Assembly (NCBI GenBank): GCA_905479265.1
Contig: CAJQLX010000023.1
Location: forward strand, 1-64,000
DNA length: 64,000 nt
Source: an uncultured Alphaproteobacteria bacterium
GTDB taxonomy: Bacteria; Pseudomonadota; Alphaproteobacteria; UBA7985
Direction of reading: 5' to 3'
Shown here: positions 8,237-22,164 of the stretch, piece by piece
Layout: each line of letters opens with the position of its first letter
Numbering within the stretch: position 1 is the stretch's first letter
Translations under genes and position numbers: made by a program
Notes under the pieces: model-generated
Told to the model about the DNA's origin: nothing
The model's database searches: none
What the model saw: only the letters and a program-made list of their open reading frames with translations

Positions 8237-8650
8237 ATGCCCATCGTTTCTATCTTGATTGGCGGCATCGCGGCCTACGCGCTTGGTGTCGTCTGGTACA
8301 TGGTGCTTTCAGGGCCATGGATGAAAGCCGCCAAACTCACGCGTGAAGACATTGGTGGGGGATCCGGCAGTGGGATGAGCACCAGCATGGTGCTGACTTA
8401 CGGACTGACCCTGGTGATGTGGATGGTTACATCCTTTGTGCTGCAGGTCCATTTGCTCCCCATGGCTGTCGCCGCTGGTTCAAATCCGTTTCAGGCCGTG
8501 GTCGGAATGTGGCTGGCCTTTGCTTTGCTCTCGACACTGCTGTCTACGCTTTACGGCATGCGCGGTAAGAATCTGATTTGGATTGATGCGGGCTATGTTT
8601 TGGGCGGCGCGCTGCTGATTACTGCCGCCTTTGTTTTTGTCGATTCTTAA
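8237..8650 (+). CDS. DUF1761 family membrane protein
   Basis: A 137-aa protein with four predicted membrane segments (about residues 4-24, 51-72, 86-106 and 114-134). The N-terminal pattern with YALGVVWYMVLSGPWMKA, in which WY is followed by GxxWM, and the overall size match DUF1761. The function of that family is unknown. It has its own start with AGAGG about nine bases upstream of the ATG, and a strong bidirectional terminator separates it from convergent rpoC. Nothing links it to the transcription genes beyond position. Confidence 0.7.
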   Translation: MPIVSILIGGIAAYALGVVWYMVLSGPWMKAAKLTREDIGGGSGSGMSTSMVLTYGLTLVMWMVTSFVLQVHLLPMAVAAGSNPFQAVVGMWLAFALLSTLLSTLYGMRGKNLIWIDAGYVLGGALLITAAFVFVDS

Positions 8651-8687
8651 ACCAACCCGCCTTCCCCGTTTTGGCCTTTGGCTCCAA

Positions 8688-8727
8688 CAAAAAAGCCTCC
8701 CTGCACGCGACAGGGAGGCTTTTTTTA
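8688..8727. terminator. Bidirectional intrinsic terminator
   Basis: AGCCTCCCTG (8694-8703) and CAGGGAGGCT (8711-8720) form a perfect 10-bp stem with a 7-base loop. The plus strand continues with a T-run, and an A-run before the stem gives a T-run on the minus strand. It ends both the DUF1761 gene (plus) and rpoC (minus). Confidence 0.9.
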
Positions 8728-8770
8728 TGATTGGCGCTCTCAACAAAGGCCAACCTGAAACGATTGCGGC

Positions 8771-13066
<4,296 letters not shown>

Positions 13067-13114
13067 GTCAGGCTCCCATAGAGGGGTGAATTCTGCTGGC
13101 TTTGCGGGGTGATG

Positions 13115-13137
13115 GGGGAGCGCGTCTTACGCTCCCC
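13115..13137. other. Stem-loop in the rpoB-rpoC intergenic gap
   Basis: GGGGAGCG (13115-13122) pairs perfectly with CGCTCCCC (13130-13137) across a 7-base loop. There is no T-run on the minus strand, so it is unlikely to be an intrinsic terminator. It may be an RNA processing or stability element between rpoB and rpoC. Confidence 0.4.
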
Positions 13138-13166
13138 TACCCCTTGGCGACTGTGATGCCGCGGCT

Positions 13167-16100
13167 TTACTCGAACGGATTAACGTCTTCAGGTGGACGT
13201 TGGCTTGGGGCGCGTGCGCCTTCGCCAAAGACAGACTGGAGCGTAGGCTCTTCGGCCGAACCACCGTTTTCGATCACGTTGCTCTGGCGCAGGTCTACGT
13301 TCAGACACAGCGCGCGAAGCTCTTTGATCAATACGTTGAAGGACTCAGGGATACCGGCTTCGAAATTGTCGTCACCGCGAACGATGGATTCGTACACTTT
13401 GGTACGACCCGCCACGTCATCCGACTTCACCGTCAGCATCTCCTGCAGCGTGTAGGCTGCGCCGTATGCCTGCAACGCCCATACTTCCATCTCACCGAAG
13501 CGCTGGCCGCCGAATTGAGCCTTACCGCCCAATGGCTGCTGCGTCACAAGCGAGTATGGACCGATGGAACGCGCGTGGATTTTGTCGTCCACGAGGTGAT
13601 GCAGCTTGAGCAGGTATTTGTACCCCACGGTCACTGGACGATCGAACGGATCACCGGTGCGACCATCGTACAATTGCACCTGACCGGAGCCATCAAGACC
13701 CGCGTACTCAAGCATCTTCACGATGTCGGTTTCCTTGGCGCCGTCGAACACAGGCGTTGCGAACGGTACACCAGAGGTCACGTTGCCTGCGATTTCCAGC
13801 TTGTCGCTGTCTTCCAGACCTTCCAACTCTTCCGGATCATAGACATCCGACAGACGCTGGTTGATCTCAGCCATCGCCCCTTCGCGACCCATCTTGTAGG
13901 CCCGAAGCGCGTCACCAATCTGGCGACCAATGCCCCGTGCAGCCCAACCAAGGTGGGTTTCAAGGATCTGACCGATGTTCATCCGCGATGGTACGCCCAA
14001 CGGGTTGAGCACGATGTCAACCGGCGTGCCGTCCTCAAGGAATGGCATGTCTTCAGACGGGTTGATTTTGGAAATCACACCCTTGTTGCCGTGACGACCA
14101 GCCATTTTATCACCGGGCTGGAGCTTGCGCTTCACCGCGACGTAGACTTTGACCATCTTCAGAACACCCGGCGGCAATTCGTCACCACGCTGGATTTTCT
14201 CGACCTTGTCTTCGAACCAGCGCTGGATCACGTCCACCTTGTCGTCGAACTCCTGACGCAGGTTTTCGAGAACCTTCATCGCTTCGTCGTTCTCAACAGC
14301 AATCTGACGCCACTGACCCGGGGTGAACTGACCGAGAATGCTCTCGTCAATCGCCACGCCTTTCTGGATCCCTTCTGGACCGTCTTGAACCATCTGCCCC
14401 ATCAGGACATCTTTCAAACGGGAATAGAAGGACCGCTCGATAATCGCGCGTTCGTCATCACGGTCTTTTGCGAGCGTTTCGATTTCCTGACGTTCAATCG
14501 CCAGCGCACGTTCGTCCTTGTCCACACCACGGCGGGAGAAGACGCGAACGTCGACGATGGTACCAACGGCACCCGGCGGCAGCTTCAGCGAGCTATCGCG
14601 CACGTCAGAGGCTTTTTCACCAAAGATCGCACGGAGGAGCTTCTCTTCCGGCGTCATTGGGCTCTCACCCTTTGGCGTCACTTTACCAATCAGGATATCG
14701 CCCGGCTGCACTTCCGCACCGACGTACACAATGCCAGCCTCATCGAGGTTGCGCAGCGCGTCTTCGCCAACGTTTGGAATGTCGCGGGTGATTTCTTCTG
14801 GGCCGAGCTTGGTATCTCGCGCCATCACTTCGTATTCATCGATGTGGATCGAGGTGAATACGTCGTCACGCACGATACGCTCGTTGATGAGGATGGAATC
14901 CTCGAAGTTGTAACCCTGCCACGGCATGAAGGCCACGAGCACGTTACGACCCAGCGCCAATTCGCCCAAGTGCGTCGATGGGCCATCCGCGATGATGTCA
15001 CCCTTCTGCACCCGGTCGCCAACCTTCACCAGCGGACGCTGGATGATACAGGTGGACTGGTTCGAACGCTGGAACTTAGACAGGCGGTAGATTTCTACGC
15101 CGGTTTCAGATTCCGTCGCGAAGTCCATTTCACGAATAACGATACGACCCGCATCAACCTGATCAATCACGCCCGAGCGGCGCGCAATCACGGTTGCACC
15201 GGAATCGCGGGCAACCGTTGCTTCCATACCGGTGCCGACGAACGGTGCTTCTGCACGGATCAGCGGAACGGCCTGACGCATCATGTTCGAGCCCATCAGA
15301 GCGCGGTTAGCATCGTCATTTTGCAGGAACGGCACCAAGGATGCAGCAACCGATACCAGCTGCTTTGGCGAAACGTCGATCAGGTCCACGTCGGTCGGCA
15401 ATGCCACGACGAATTCACCGTTCGAGCGCGCCGTGACCAGATCTTCGGTCAGGAAGTTCTTGCCATCGATCGGCGCGTTTGCCTGTGCAACGGTGTAGCG
15501 CTGCTCTTCCATCGCAGAGAGGTACACGACCTCGTCCGTTACTTGGCCCTTCTCAACTTTCCGGTAAGGCGACTCAATGAAGCCGTACTGGTTAACGCGC
15601 GCGTAGGTCGCCAGCGAGTTGATCAGACCAATGTTCGGGCCTTCCGGCGTTTCAATTGGACAGATGCGGCCATAGTGCGTCGGGTGCACGTCACGCACTT
15701 CAAAGCCTGCACGCTCACGCGTCAGACCGCCCGGGCCAAGCGCTGAGAGGCGACGCTTGTGCGTGATCTCAGACAGCGGGTTGGTTTGGTCCATGAACTG
15801 TGACAGCTGGGACGAACCAAAGAACTCACGCACCGCAGCCGCAGCTGGCTTGGCGTTGATCACGTCTTGCGGCATGACCGTATCGATATCGACAGACGAC
15901 ATCCGCTCTTTGATCGCGCGCTCCATGCGGAGCAAACCAACGCGGTACTGGTTTTCCATCAATTCGCCCACGGAACGAACACGACGGTTGCCGAGGTTAT
16001 CAATGTCATCGATATCGCCGCGGCCGTCTTTCATTTCAGACAGGTTGCGAACGATCTCAAGGATGTCTTCTTTTCGCAGAACACGCATGGTGTCTGCGGT

Positions 16101-17453
16101 CTTGAACAACTCCTGCTCACCTTCGCGAGCGGTAGCGGCCAGACGCATGTTCATCTTCACACGGCCAACGGCGGAAAGATCGAAGCGTTCGTCATCAAAG
16201 AACAAGCCCGAGAACAGCGCTTCGGCGGTTTCAAGGGTTGGTGGCTCGCCTGGGCGCATGACGCGGTAAATGTCGATCAGCGCTTCTTCGCGGGTTGCGT
16301 TCTTGTCAACCGCCAGCGTGTTGCGGATGTAAGCGCCCCGGTTCAGGTGGTCGATGTCCAAGGTGACAAGCGACGTAATGCCCTTATCCATCAGCTCTTC
16401 GAGCAGCGCTTCAGACAGCTCATCGCCCGCTTCGGCCCAAACAAGGCCCGTCTTCTTATCGAAGGCGTCCGCAGCGATGTAGCGACCGATCAGGTCTTCG
16501 CGGCTAACCAGCAACTGGGAAACCGTTTCCGCGAGCTTTTTCGCCTTGCGCGGCGTGATCTTGTCGCCTGCTTTCGCAACAACTTCGCCATCGTCGGCGT
16601 TGACCAAATCGTCAACCAGCTTCTTACCGGAGTACTGTGACGCATCGAACGCGGTGCGGAATTGACCGTCACCTGCCACGTCAAAGGTGATGCGGCCATA
16701 AGCCATCGCCAGAATTTCTTCGCGGCCCATGCCTGTCGCCTGGAACGGCGCGAGGGTCTTGCCCTCTTCCGCTGCCTTTTCACGCTCCAGCGCGGTGAAG
16801 GCAGAATCCAAAGCCATCAGCAACGTGGTTGCGGGCAATTTCCGGCGGCGGTCAATCCGCACATAAAGCAGGTCTTTGGCGTCAAATTCGAAATCGAGCC
16901 AAGAACCGCGGTACGGGATCACCCGCGCAGAGAACAGCAGCTTGCCCGAGGAGTGCGACTTGCCGCGATCGTGGTCAAAGAACACACCCGGTGAGCGGTG
17001 CATCTGAGATACAATCACGCGCTCCGTGCCGTTCACGATAAACGTACCGTGATCCGTCATCAGCGGCATGTCGCCCATGTAGACGTCTTGCTCTTTAATA
17101 TCGCGGACAGAGCGAGAGCCGGTGTCTTCGTCAACGTCCCAAACAACCAAACGCAATGTCACCTTCAGCGGTGCCGCGTAGGTCAGGCCGCGAGACATAC
17201 ACTCGTCTTCGTCGTACTTCGGAGATTCCAGCTCATAGCGCACAAACTGCAGCTCGGAGCGATCAGAGAAGTCCTTGATCGGGAATACGGACTTGAACAC
17301 GTCCTCAAGACCGGATGTGCCCGTATCAGGCTTTTGCAGGAAACCATCATAGGAAGCGCGCTGCACTTCAATGAGGTTTGGCATTTGGACCGCTTCGCGA
17401 ATACGGCCAAAGGATTTCCGGATGCGTTTCCGCTCGGTAAACGACTTACCCAT
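13167..17453 (-). CDS. rpoB: DNA-directed RNA polymerase subunit beta
   Basis: The 1428-aa beta subunit. The N-terminus ([18 protein letters not shown]) and the rifampicin-binding cluster at about residues 550-585 are typical; the cluster contains [20 protein letters not shown] followed by [11 protein letters not shown]. The residues whose change usually gives rifampicin resistance (Asp of FMDQ, His of EITHKRR, Ser of RLSALG) are all wild-type. The C-terminal region has the [15 protein letters not shown]-type signature. Unusually, the gene upstream on the same strand is not rplL but a DUF5666 gene 318 bp away, so rpoBC probably has its own promoter. An 848-codon antisense frame opposite the gene is not credible as coding. 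Confidence 0.99.
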   Translation of the reverse strand: MGKSFTERKRIRKSFGRIREAVQMPNLIEVQRASYDGFLQKPDTGTSGLEDVFKSVFPIKDFSDRSELQFVRYELESPKYDEDECMSRGLTYAAPLKVTLRLVVWDVDEDTGSRSVRDIKEQDVYMGDMPLMTDHGTFIVNGTERVIVSQMHRSPGVFFDHDRGKSHSSGKLLFSARVIPYRGSWLDFEFDAKDLLYVRIDRRRKLPATTLLMALDSAFTALEREKAAEEGKTLAPFQATGMGREEILAMAYGRITFDVAGDGQFRTAFDASQYSGKKLVDDLVNADDGEVVAKAGDKITPRKAKKLAETVSQLLVSREDLIGRYIAADAFDKKTGLVWAEAGDELSEALLEELMDKGITSLVTLDIDHLNRGAYIRNTLAVDKNATREEALIDIYRVMRPGEPPTLETAEALFSGLFFDDERFDLSAVGRVKMNMRLAATAREGEQELFKTADTMRVLRKEDILEIVRNLSEMKDGRGDIDDIDNLGNRRVRSVGELMENQYRVGLLRMERAIKERMSSVDIDTVMPQDVINAKPAAAAVREFFGSSQLSQFMDQTNPLSEITHKRRLSALGPGGLTRERAGFEVRDVHPTHYGRICPIETPEGPNIGLINSLATYARVNQYGFIESPYRKVEKGQVTDEVVYLSAMEEQRYTVAQANAPIDGKNFLTEDLVTARSNGEFVVALPTDVDLIDVSPKQLVSVAASLVPFLQNDDANRALMGSNMMRQAVPLIRAEAPFVGTGMEATVARDSGATVIARRSGVIDQVDAGRIVIREMDFATESETGVEIYRLSKFQRSNQSTCIIQRPLVKVGDRVQKGDIIADGPSTHLGELALGRNVLVAFMPWQGYNFEDSILINERIVRDDVFTSIHIDEYEVMARDTKLGPEEITRDIPNVGEDALRNLDEAGIVYVGAEVQPGDILIGKVTPKGESPMTPEEKLLRAIFGEKASDVRDSSLKLPPGAVGTIVDVRVFSRRGVDKDERALAIERQEIETLAKDRDDERAIIERSFYSRLKDVLMGQMVQDGPEGIQKGVAIDESILGQFTPGQWRQIAVENDEAMKVLENLRQEFDDKVDVIQRWFEDKVEKIQRGDELPPGVLKMVKVYVAVKRKLQPGDKMAGRHGNKGVISKINPSEDMPFLEDGTPVDIVLNPLGVPSRMNIGQILETHLGWAARGIGRQIGDALRAYKMGREGAMAEINQRLSDVYDPEELEGLEDSDKLEIAGNVTSGVPFATPVFDGAKETDIVKMLEYAGLDGSGQVQLYDGRTGDPFDRPVTVGYKYLLKLHHLVDDKIHARSIGPYSLVTQQPLGGKAQFGGQRFGEMEVWALQAYGAAYTLQEMLTVKSDDVAGRTKVYESIVRGDDNFEAGIPESFNVLIKELRALCLNVDLRQSNVIENGGSAEEPTLQSVFGEGARAPSQRPPEDVNPFE

Positions 17454-17771
17454 AGATATAGGGCCCCCTTGTTTGGGTCATTTCTGCCAGCGGATATACA
17501 CTCACAACAACGTGGATGGTCGGGGGCCGTCCCTGCGTTAAAGGGTACCAAAGCCACTTAAGTCCGGGGATGAAAAACCCCACACTTCCTGATTGAAGCA
17601 ACAGCTTCTTGTTTTTTGTACTGAGTGTGCGCTGACAACCATCACTGTCAGCCTGCAGAAATACGCCGGTGTGACCAATTTCGCAAGACTTTGATGCGTT
17701 GCGAATTGTCAAGGCTGCTGTGTGCTGGAGCATGGGAATTCCCGCCCCTGTAGCGCGGGAAACAAACACCC
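17454..17771 (-). promoter_or_regulatory. rpoB upstream region with candidate promoter and inverted repeat
   Basis: This 318-bp gap separates rpoB from the DUF5666 gene. On the minus strand a perfect -35 type TTGACA lies at 17712-17707, about 255 bp before the rpoB start; the -10 partner is not obvious. GCTGACA (17631-17637) and TGTCAGC (17646-17652) form a 7-bp inverted repeat with an 8-base spacer, downstream of that -35. Since rplJL is displaced, a dedicated rpoB promoter is expected here. No gene is seen. Confidence 0.45.
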
Positions 17772-18866
17772 CTATTTGCGCTTGGGCGTGCCTTTTTTAC
17801 CGGCGCGGCCGGAATGCGGCGATGAATCTGATCCACGCAGCGACTCACCCGACCCGCGATGGCTCGGTCGCTCTGCGCCATGACCCCGGCGGCCTTCGCC
17901 CATAAAGGGTGCGCGCGGCTTCATTGATGCCGCTGGTCCGCCCCGTGGACGGAACTTGCCACCTTGGAGATCAAAGCGTCCATGCACTCGGCCCTGCAAG
18001 CCATAGAGCCCCGGATCAGACTGACCACTCACGCCCGGCAACCGCACGGGATAGCCATCGACAAACAGCAGATCGTCCTGCTCACCGGGCAGTCCCGTCA
18101 GAAACAGCGAACCAACGCGGCTGGCGTCAAAGATTGCAAGCGGGCGAACACTGACAGCCCGCGCAAACATTTGGGGCGGCGAACGGTCGAGCAGCGGTCC
18201 CTGCACCGTCGCTCGGGTTCCAGCTTGCAGTCTTTGACCCTCCGACATCAAAACCGAGATACCAGCAACCGTGCCATCACTCGACACAGCGCCCGTGATG
18301 ACCGCATCCCGCGTGCTCGTTGGCTGAATATTGGCGGCTTGAATATGGCCGCGGTGATCCCGCAGGCCGGTGACGACCACCCAATCACCAATCCCCAGCG
18401 CGCTGGAATCTGTCAGACTTGAGACAATGACCTTCTGCCCCAGAATGCTGAGCGCCCATCGTCCACGGCCTTGGTCCATGTGATCGATCGGCCCGACCAA
18501 AGCCAAACTCGCGTCAATTCGGCTCGCTTGCAGCGAACCATCTGCCGCTTCAAAGGCCTCGATTGCCACCGTTTGACCCAGCGTAAGGTCTGACTCGCCC
18601 GCTGGCTGTCCGTTCAGCGTGATGTGCGCCGAGGAAGGAATTTCGACCTTCACGTCGTTCACCCAAATGGATGAAAAGCCTTCGATAAGACCAAAGATCC
18701 CCGTCCCACCAATGCCGGATTCAATCCCGGTGCCACCAATGCCGGCGTCGATACCCGTGCCGCCAATGCCAGACCCCGCTTGCCCCCAGCCAACGCTTGG
18801 AAGCGAGAGCGCAGAGCCGGCAAGAAGGGAAAGGGCGGTGCGTCGGGTTAGGCGATTTCGCCTCAT
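17772..18866 (-). CDS. DUF5666 domain protein with GIGGTGI repeats, exported
   Basis: A 364-aa exported protein of unknown function. The N-terminus carries a twin-arginine-like signal (TRRTALSLLAGSALSLP) and ends near SVGWGQ. Right after it come three GIGGTGI repeats spaced by 10 residues (about 33-57). The body (60-290) consists of repeated small beta modules of the DUF5666 type, with lines such as LGIGDWVVVTGL and LTLGQTVAIEAFEA. The C-terminal 60 residues are rich in Gly, Arg, Ser and Pro and end in a basic KKGTPKRK tail. It overlaps the DUF6502 gene upstream by four bases, so the two form an operon. I recall these two families occurring together, but no activity is known to me. Confidence 0.72.
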   Translation of the reverse strand: MRRNRLTRRTALSLLAGSALSLPSVGWGQAGSGIGGTGIDAGIGGTGIESGIGGTGIFGLIEGFSSIWVNDVKVEIPSSAHITLNGQPAGESDLTLGQTVAIEAFEAADGSLQASRIDASLALVGPIDHMDQGRGRWALSILGQKVIVSSLTDSSALGIGDWVVVTGLRDHRGHIQAANIQPTSTRDAVITGAVSSDGTVAGISVLMSEGQRLQAGTRATVQGPLLDRSPPQMFARAVSVRPLAIFDASRVGSLFLTGLPGEQDDLLFVDGYPVRLPGVSGQSDPGLYGLQGRVHGRFDLQGGKFRPRGGPAASMKPRAPFMGEGRRGHGAERPSHRGSGESLRGSDSSPHSGRAGKKGTPKRK

Positions 18867-19696
18867 GTGTCAGCCTCGTCCTGATAGAAGTAGACCCCAA
18901 TACGAACCCGCTGCCCGCCAACATCCCCGGAACCGCCCGCCGACTGTCCCGTTTCTGGCGCTGATAAATCCACCATTTCTCTGAGCAAGTTCATGGCTGA
19001 CACCGATAAAGCCTCCCGCATGACCGTCACTGTTTGGGGTGACAGATCCCCGTTGAACATGGCCCGCTCGAAGAAACGCTCTTCGGCAGGCGCTGAGATG
19101 TTGTGCACCGCCGCGCTCAAGTGGTCGCCTACGTTGGCCGAAAGAAACTCGATGCTTTCAGTCGAGTTCGACTCTGGCAAATAAGCGCCCGCTGCCAAAC
19201 GGTAGGTGCCGTCTTGCAAATCTTCGACCAGACCGGCTGCAATAAGACCTTCCAGCACAGACTTTGCCCGCACCTCCGGACCAATCTCATCCACCAACTG
19301 CGCGAAACTCGGCCCATCGCTCCGCTTTGCCATGGGCAGCACCAGCGGGGCTCCCTCTTTGGAGAGGTATGAGCGGTTGGTGGACCATCGGGTCACGACG
19401 CGGGCCGACGGGCTGTCATTGGGCGTTCGCACGGTTTGCTCTGGGGCATCCTCGCGCTCTTTCATCCATCGTGAGATTTCCCGGCGGTGGATGCCGGTCG
19501 CGACGTGCAACGCGGATGTGGTGATCTTTGCACCCGTGCTCTCAAACTGCGTGAAAGCGGCTTCGAGCGTTGCGTCTCGCAAAGCCGTTTCCAACATCCC
19601 GTGCGACAACCCCATGCGAAGACCGCCATCAGCGAGTTCGTGCATCAGCCGACGGGCAGCAGCGAGATAAGCGATTTTTGGGTCTGTTTCAGTCAT
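18863..19696 (-). CDS. DUF6502 family protein with HTH-like N-terminus
   Basis: A 277-aa soluble protein that I assign to DUF6502. Residues 55-80 (ITTSALHVATGIHRREISRW) resemble a helix-turn-helix in which a target DNA helix would be read by HRREISRW. A second helical region at 125-165 is winged-helix-like (VRAKSVLEGLIAAGLVEDL and a following strand), and the C-terminus ends in a predicted beta strand GVYFYQDE. The gene overlaps the exported DUF5666 gene by four bases (ATGA) and precedes it. A cytoplasmic DNA-binding partner controlling its own operon is a reasonable inference, not a demonstrated function. Confidence 0.65.
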   Translation of the reverse strand: MTETDPKIAYLAAARRLMHELADGGLRMGLSHGMLETALRDATLEAAFTQFESTGAKITTSALHVATGIHRREISRWMKEREDAPEQTVRTPNDSPSARVVTRWSTNRSYLSKEGAPLVLPMAKRSDGPSFAQLVDEIGPEVRAKSVLEGLIAAGLVEDLQDGTYRLAAGAYLPESNSTESIEFLSANVGDHLSAAVHNISAPAEERFFERAMFNGDLSPQTVTVMREALSVSAMNLLREMVDLSAPETGQSAGGSGDVGGQRVRIGVYFYQDEADT

Positions 19697-19772
19697 GGAT
19701 CGATGTGTTGAAAACGGGTTGGGACACGTGAAGAAAGAAGATGCGCGACGGCGCGCCTTTTCTTAGACCACT

Positions 19773-19786
19773 TTTTTGCGCAAAAA
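19773..19786. promoter_or_regulatory. 14-bp perfect palindrome upstream of the DUF6502-DUF5666 operon
   Basis: TTTTTGCGCAAAAA lies 77 bp upstream of the DUF6502 start and about 130 bp upstream of the divergent small secreted gene. It could be an operator for the HTH-like DUF6502 protein or another regulator. It could also be a weak hairpin. The rest of the 222-bp divergent gap shows no gene. Confidence 0.35.
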
Positions 19787-19918
19787 GCTCACACTTTTTT
19801 CATTGACGTGCGCATTTTGCTCACGTATTGCTTTTCTCAGACACCGGATAGCCCACGGAGAACCTGAGCTTGGTTCTTCCCAAGGCGCCACCCCATCGAC
19901 GATTTTAGGACATAAATA

Positions 19919-20275
19919 ATGAAAACCCTCATTCTCTCCGCCGCCACCGCCTCCCTGCTCTCCCTTGCTGCGTTCACCACCGCGCAAGCCCGCGACTGCA
20001 CCGGCTTTTCCAACCGTGCCAGCCTTTACACCTCGATTGGCCTGACGGACTCCGCGACGTTCTGGAGCGCGGTTGCCGCAGAGTGTGAAGCCAGCAACTG
20101 GGCTGAATTGGATCGCTCCGCGGTGCGCGAAAACATCAGCACCTACGCTGACACCACCGGCTACGAGCGGCCAGAACGCGAAACAGTTCAAGCCGCGGCA
20201 ACGGCAGCCGGCGTAGAGCTGCCTGCGCGACGGAATGGCCAGAACAAAGGCCGTGGTAAGCGCAAAGGTCAGTAG
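19919..20275 (+). CDS. Small secreted protein of unknown function
   Basis: A 118-aa protein with a clear Sec signal peptide (MKTLILSAATASLLSLAAF, cleavage near TAQA at residue 24). The mature part of about 94 residues has two cysteines (DCTGF and AECEASNW), which could form a disulfide. The C-terminus is a basic tail rich in Arg, Lys, Gly and Gln. I do not recognise a family. It is on the strand opposite to all neighbours and sits inside the block that separates rplL from rpoB. Confidence 0.65.
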   Translation: MKTLILSAATASLLSLAAFTTAQARDCTGFSNRASLYTSIGLTDSATFWSAVAAECEASNWAELDRSAVRENISTYADTTGYERPERETVQAAATAAGVELPARRNGQNKGRGKRKGQ

Positions 20276-20402
20276 CGCCGCAACGACCCGAGTCCACCCG
20301 ATGTCCCCCTCGCCATTGCCCCAAAATTGGCGACGCAGGACCATCGGCGTCAGGGCCATCAGACTGCCATCTGGTGGCCCGCCCTCGCTTCGCCCCCGCC
20401 GG

Positions 20403-21575
20403 TCATGTTGACGATTTTGGCCGCATGGCGCCGGCGAGAAAGCTCATCAGCACGGCCAAGACGATTAAGACGCCAAACGCTGCGCGGATGGATGTCAGTT
20501 CAGCCAATCCACCGATAATAGGGGGGCCCAAAAGCATCCCCCCGTATCCGAAAGTCGCCACGCTGGCGATGGCTGTTCCAGCGGACATGCCCTGTTCCGA
20601 CGCCGCGCGTGAAAAAGCCATTGGGACAATGGTTGCGTAGCCGACCCCCATCAGGGCAAATCCCAGCAAACTGAACCAGAACGTTCCACCAGCCACCGCC
20701 AACAAAGCACCCACCGCAGCAACAACTCCGCTGATCCGCGTCATGTTGACGGGTCCAATGGCCTGAATACAGCGATCGCCGAGCAGCCGCGTGATGACCA
20801 TCATGACGGAGTAGGCCGTGAACCCCAGTGCGGCTTTGGCTTCTGTGACATTGGTGACTTCGATCATGAAGGTTGAACTCCAATCCACCATGCCGCCTTC
20901 GCCCACGGTCGTACAAAACGCCACCACACCAACCAGCAGCAACATGCCCTTTGGCAGCGATACCAGCGGAGTACCCTCCCCACGACTTCCAGAAGACGTT
21001 TCCGACTGCCACGAGATGGCGCTGAACGGCAGACAAACGGCGGAGAAAAGAGCGGCAGCGAGAAGGAAATGGACCGACGTTACCAGGTCAATTTGCCCCG
21101 CAAAGAAACCGCTCAGCGCGCCTAACCCAGTCCCAACAGACCACAAGGCATGGAAGGACGACATGATCGGTCGCCCCGCCGCCTTTTCCACTTCTGTCGC
21201 CCACGAGTTCATGGTGACATCCATCGCACCGTGGGTCGCGCCAAAGAAGAACATCGCCACCCCAAGTGCCAGCACTGACACAGGGACGACGGCAATACAC
21301 ACCAATGAAGCCGCGTAGAGAACGGCCAAGATTCGAGTCAGCAGGACAGCCCCAAAGCGGTCAGCGAGACGACCCGCGATGGGAAAACTCAACAGCGCTC
21401 CCACTGCCATAACCAGCAGCAGCAGCCCAAACTGGCTCTTATCAAGCCCTTGGGCGTCGCGGATGGTTGGGATGCGGGATGCCCAGATGCCGAGCAAGGC
21501 GCCGTTGAGCAGGAACATGGCAGAAACGGCTCGCCAAGGAGTCAGAATAGCAGGCACGAACAGGGCACTCCTCAA
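20403..21575 (-). CDS. Major facilitator superfamily transporter (YbjJ-like)
   Basis: A 390-aa membrane protein with 12 predicted transmembrane helices. The MFS loop 2-3 motif is visible as GRLADRFGAVLLTR (about residues 68-81). The segment GATHGAMDVTMNSWATEVEK in TM4-5 resembles the YbjJ-type MFS proteins, whose substrates are mostly unknown. It lies between the rplL terminator and the small secreted gene. It is transcribed in the same direction as rplJL but separated from it by an intrinsic terminator, so it is likely independent. Substrate unknown. Confidence 0.85.
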   Translation of the reverse strand: MRSALFVPAILTPWRAVSAMFLLNGALLGIWASRIPTIRDAQGLDKSQFGLLLLVMAVGALLSFPIAGRLADRFGAVLLTRILAVLYAASLVCIAVVPVSVLALGVAMFFFGATHGAMDVTMNSWATEVEKAAGRPIMSSFHALWSVGTGLGALSGFFAGQIDLVTSVHFLLAAALFSAVCLPFSAISWQSETSSGSRGEGTPLVSLPKGMLLLVGVVAFCTTVGEGGMVDWSSTFMIEVTNVTEAKAALGFTAYSVMMVITRLLGDRCIQAIGPVNMTRISGVVAAVGALLAVAGGTFWFSLLGFALMGVGYATIVPMAFSRAASEQGMSAGTAIASVATFGYGGMLLGPPIIGGLAELTSIRAAFGVLIVLAVLMSFLAGAMRPKSST

Positions 21576-21652
21576 CAGGTTTGACCCTCAACCTACCGAG
21601 ACTTTCACCCTTTACCAGCATGGGTTTGGCCAATACCGCACAAAGCCCAAAG

Positions 21653-21672
21653 AAAAAGGGGCGCGACGCCCT
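21653..21672 (-). terminator. Intrinsic terminator after rplL
   Basis: On the minus strand GGGCG-TCG-CGCCC is followed by C and a TTTTT run (plus coordinates stem 21659-21671, T-run 21653-21657). A second small hairpin (CCACTG/CAGTGG, 21700-21715) lies closer to the rplL stop. Together they would end the rplJL transcript before the MFS gene and well before rpoB. Confidence 0.7.
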
Positions 21673-21721
21673 TGGCATCACACCCCTTTTCATAATTTTC
21701 CACTGAGAACAGTGGCGCGTC

Positions 21722-22105
21722 TTACTTGAGTTCGACTTCTGCGCCAGCGTCTTCGAGCTTCTTCTTGAGTTCTTCAGCTTCGTCCTTGGACGCGCCTTCT
21801 TTAACAGGCTTCGGAGCACCTTCAACAAGGTCCTTCGCTTCCTTCAGGCCCAGGCCTGTGATCGCGCGAACTTCCTTAATGACGTTGATTTTCTTCTCGC
21901 CCGCGGACTTGAGGATCACGTCAAATTCGGTCTGTTCTTCAGCAGCAGCACCGCCAGCGTCAGCGCCAGGTGCCATCATCATCATGCCACCAGCAGGAGC
22001 AGCAGCGGATACGCCCCACTCTTCTTCAAGCTTGGTTGCGAGTTCAGCAGCTTCCAGAACGGTGAGCTTGCCCAGTTCGGCTACGAGAGCGTCGAGATCA
22101 GCCAT
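21722..22105 (-). CDS. rplL: 50S ribosomal protein L7/L12
   Basis: The 127-aa stalk protein. The N-terminal dimerisation domain (1-35), an Ala/Gly/Met-rich hinge (about 36-58, with a run of four Met) and the C-terminal factor-binding domain ([20 protein letters not shown]) are all present. It binds L10 as dimers and recruits translation GTPases. It follows rplJ by 59 bp, with AGGA ahead of the ATG. In most bacteria rpoB follows directly; here an MFS gene and three more genes intervene. Confidence 0.99.
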   Translation of the reverse strand: MADLDALVAELGKLTVLEAAELATKLEEEWGVSAAAPAGGMMMMAPGADAGGAAAEEQTEFDVILKSAGEKKINVIKEVRAITGLGLKEAKDLVEGAPKPVKEGASKDEAEELKKKLEDAGAEVELK

Positions 22106-22164
22106 TTTTTAATTCCTATCTAAAGAGATATAACAGAGTTGAGTTCAGTGTGAGGGTCGCCGGA

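Noticed and set aside
13200-15746. 848-codon plus-strand open frame opposite rpoB
   Set aside because: It lies wholly antisense to a highly conserved gene, has no recognisable domain, and is explained by codon bias leaving few antisense stops.
18695-18770. Short DNA repeats resembling a CRISPR array
   Set aside because: They are in-frame codons for the GIGGTGI protein repeats with 30-bp period, no unique spacers and no cas genes.
19763-20359. 198-codon minus-strand frame opposite the small secreted protein
   Set aside because: The plus-strand frame has a textbook signal peptide and typical codon use, whereas this frame has no recognisable features.
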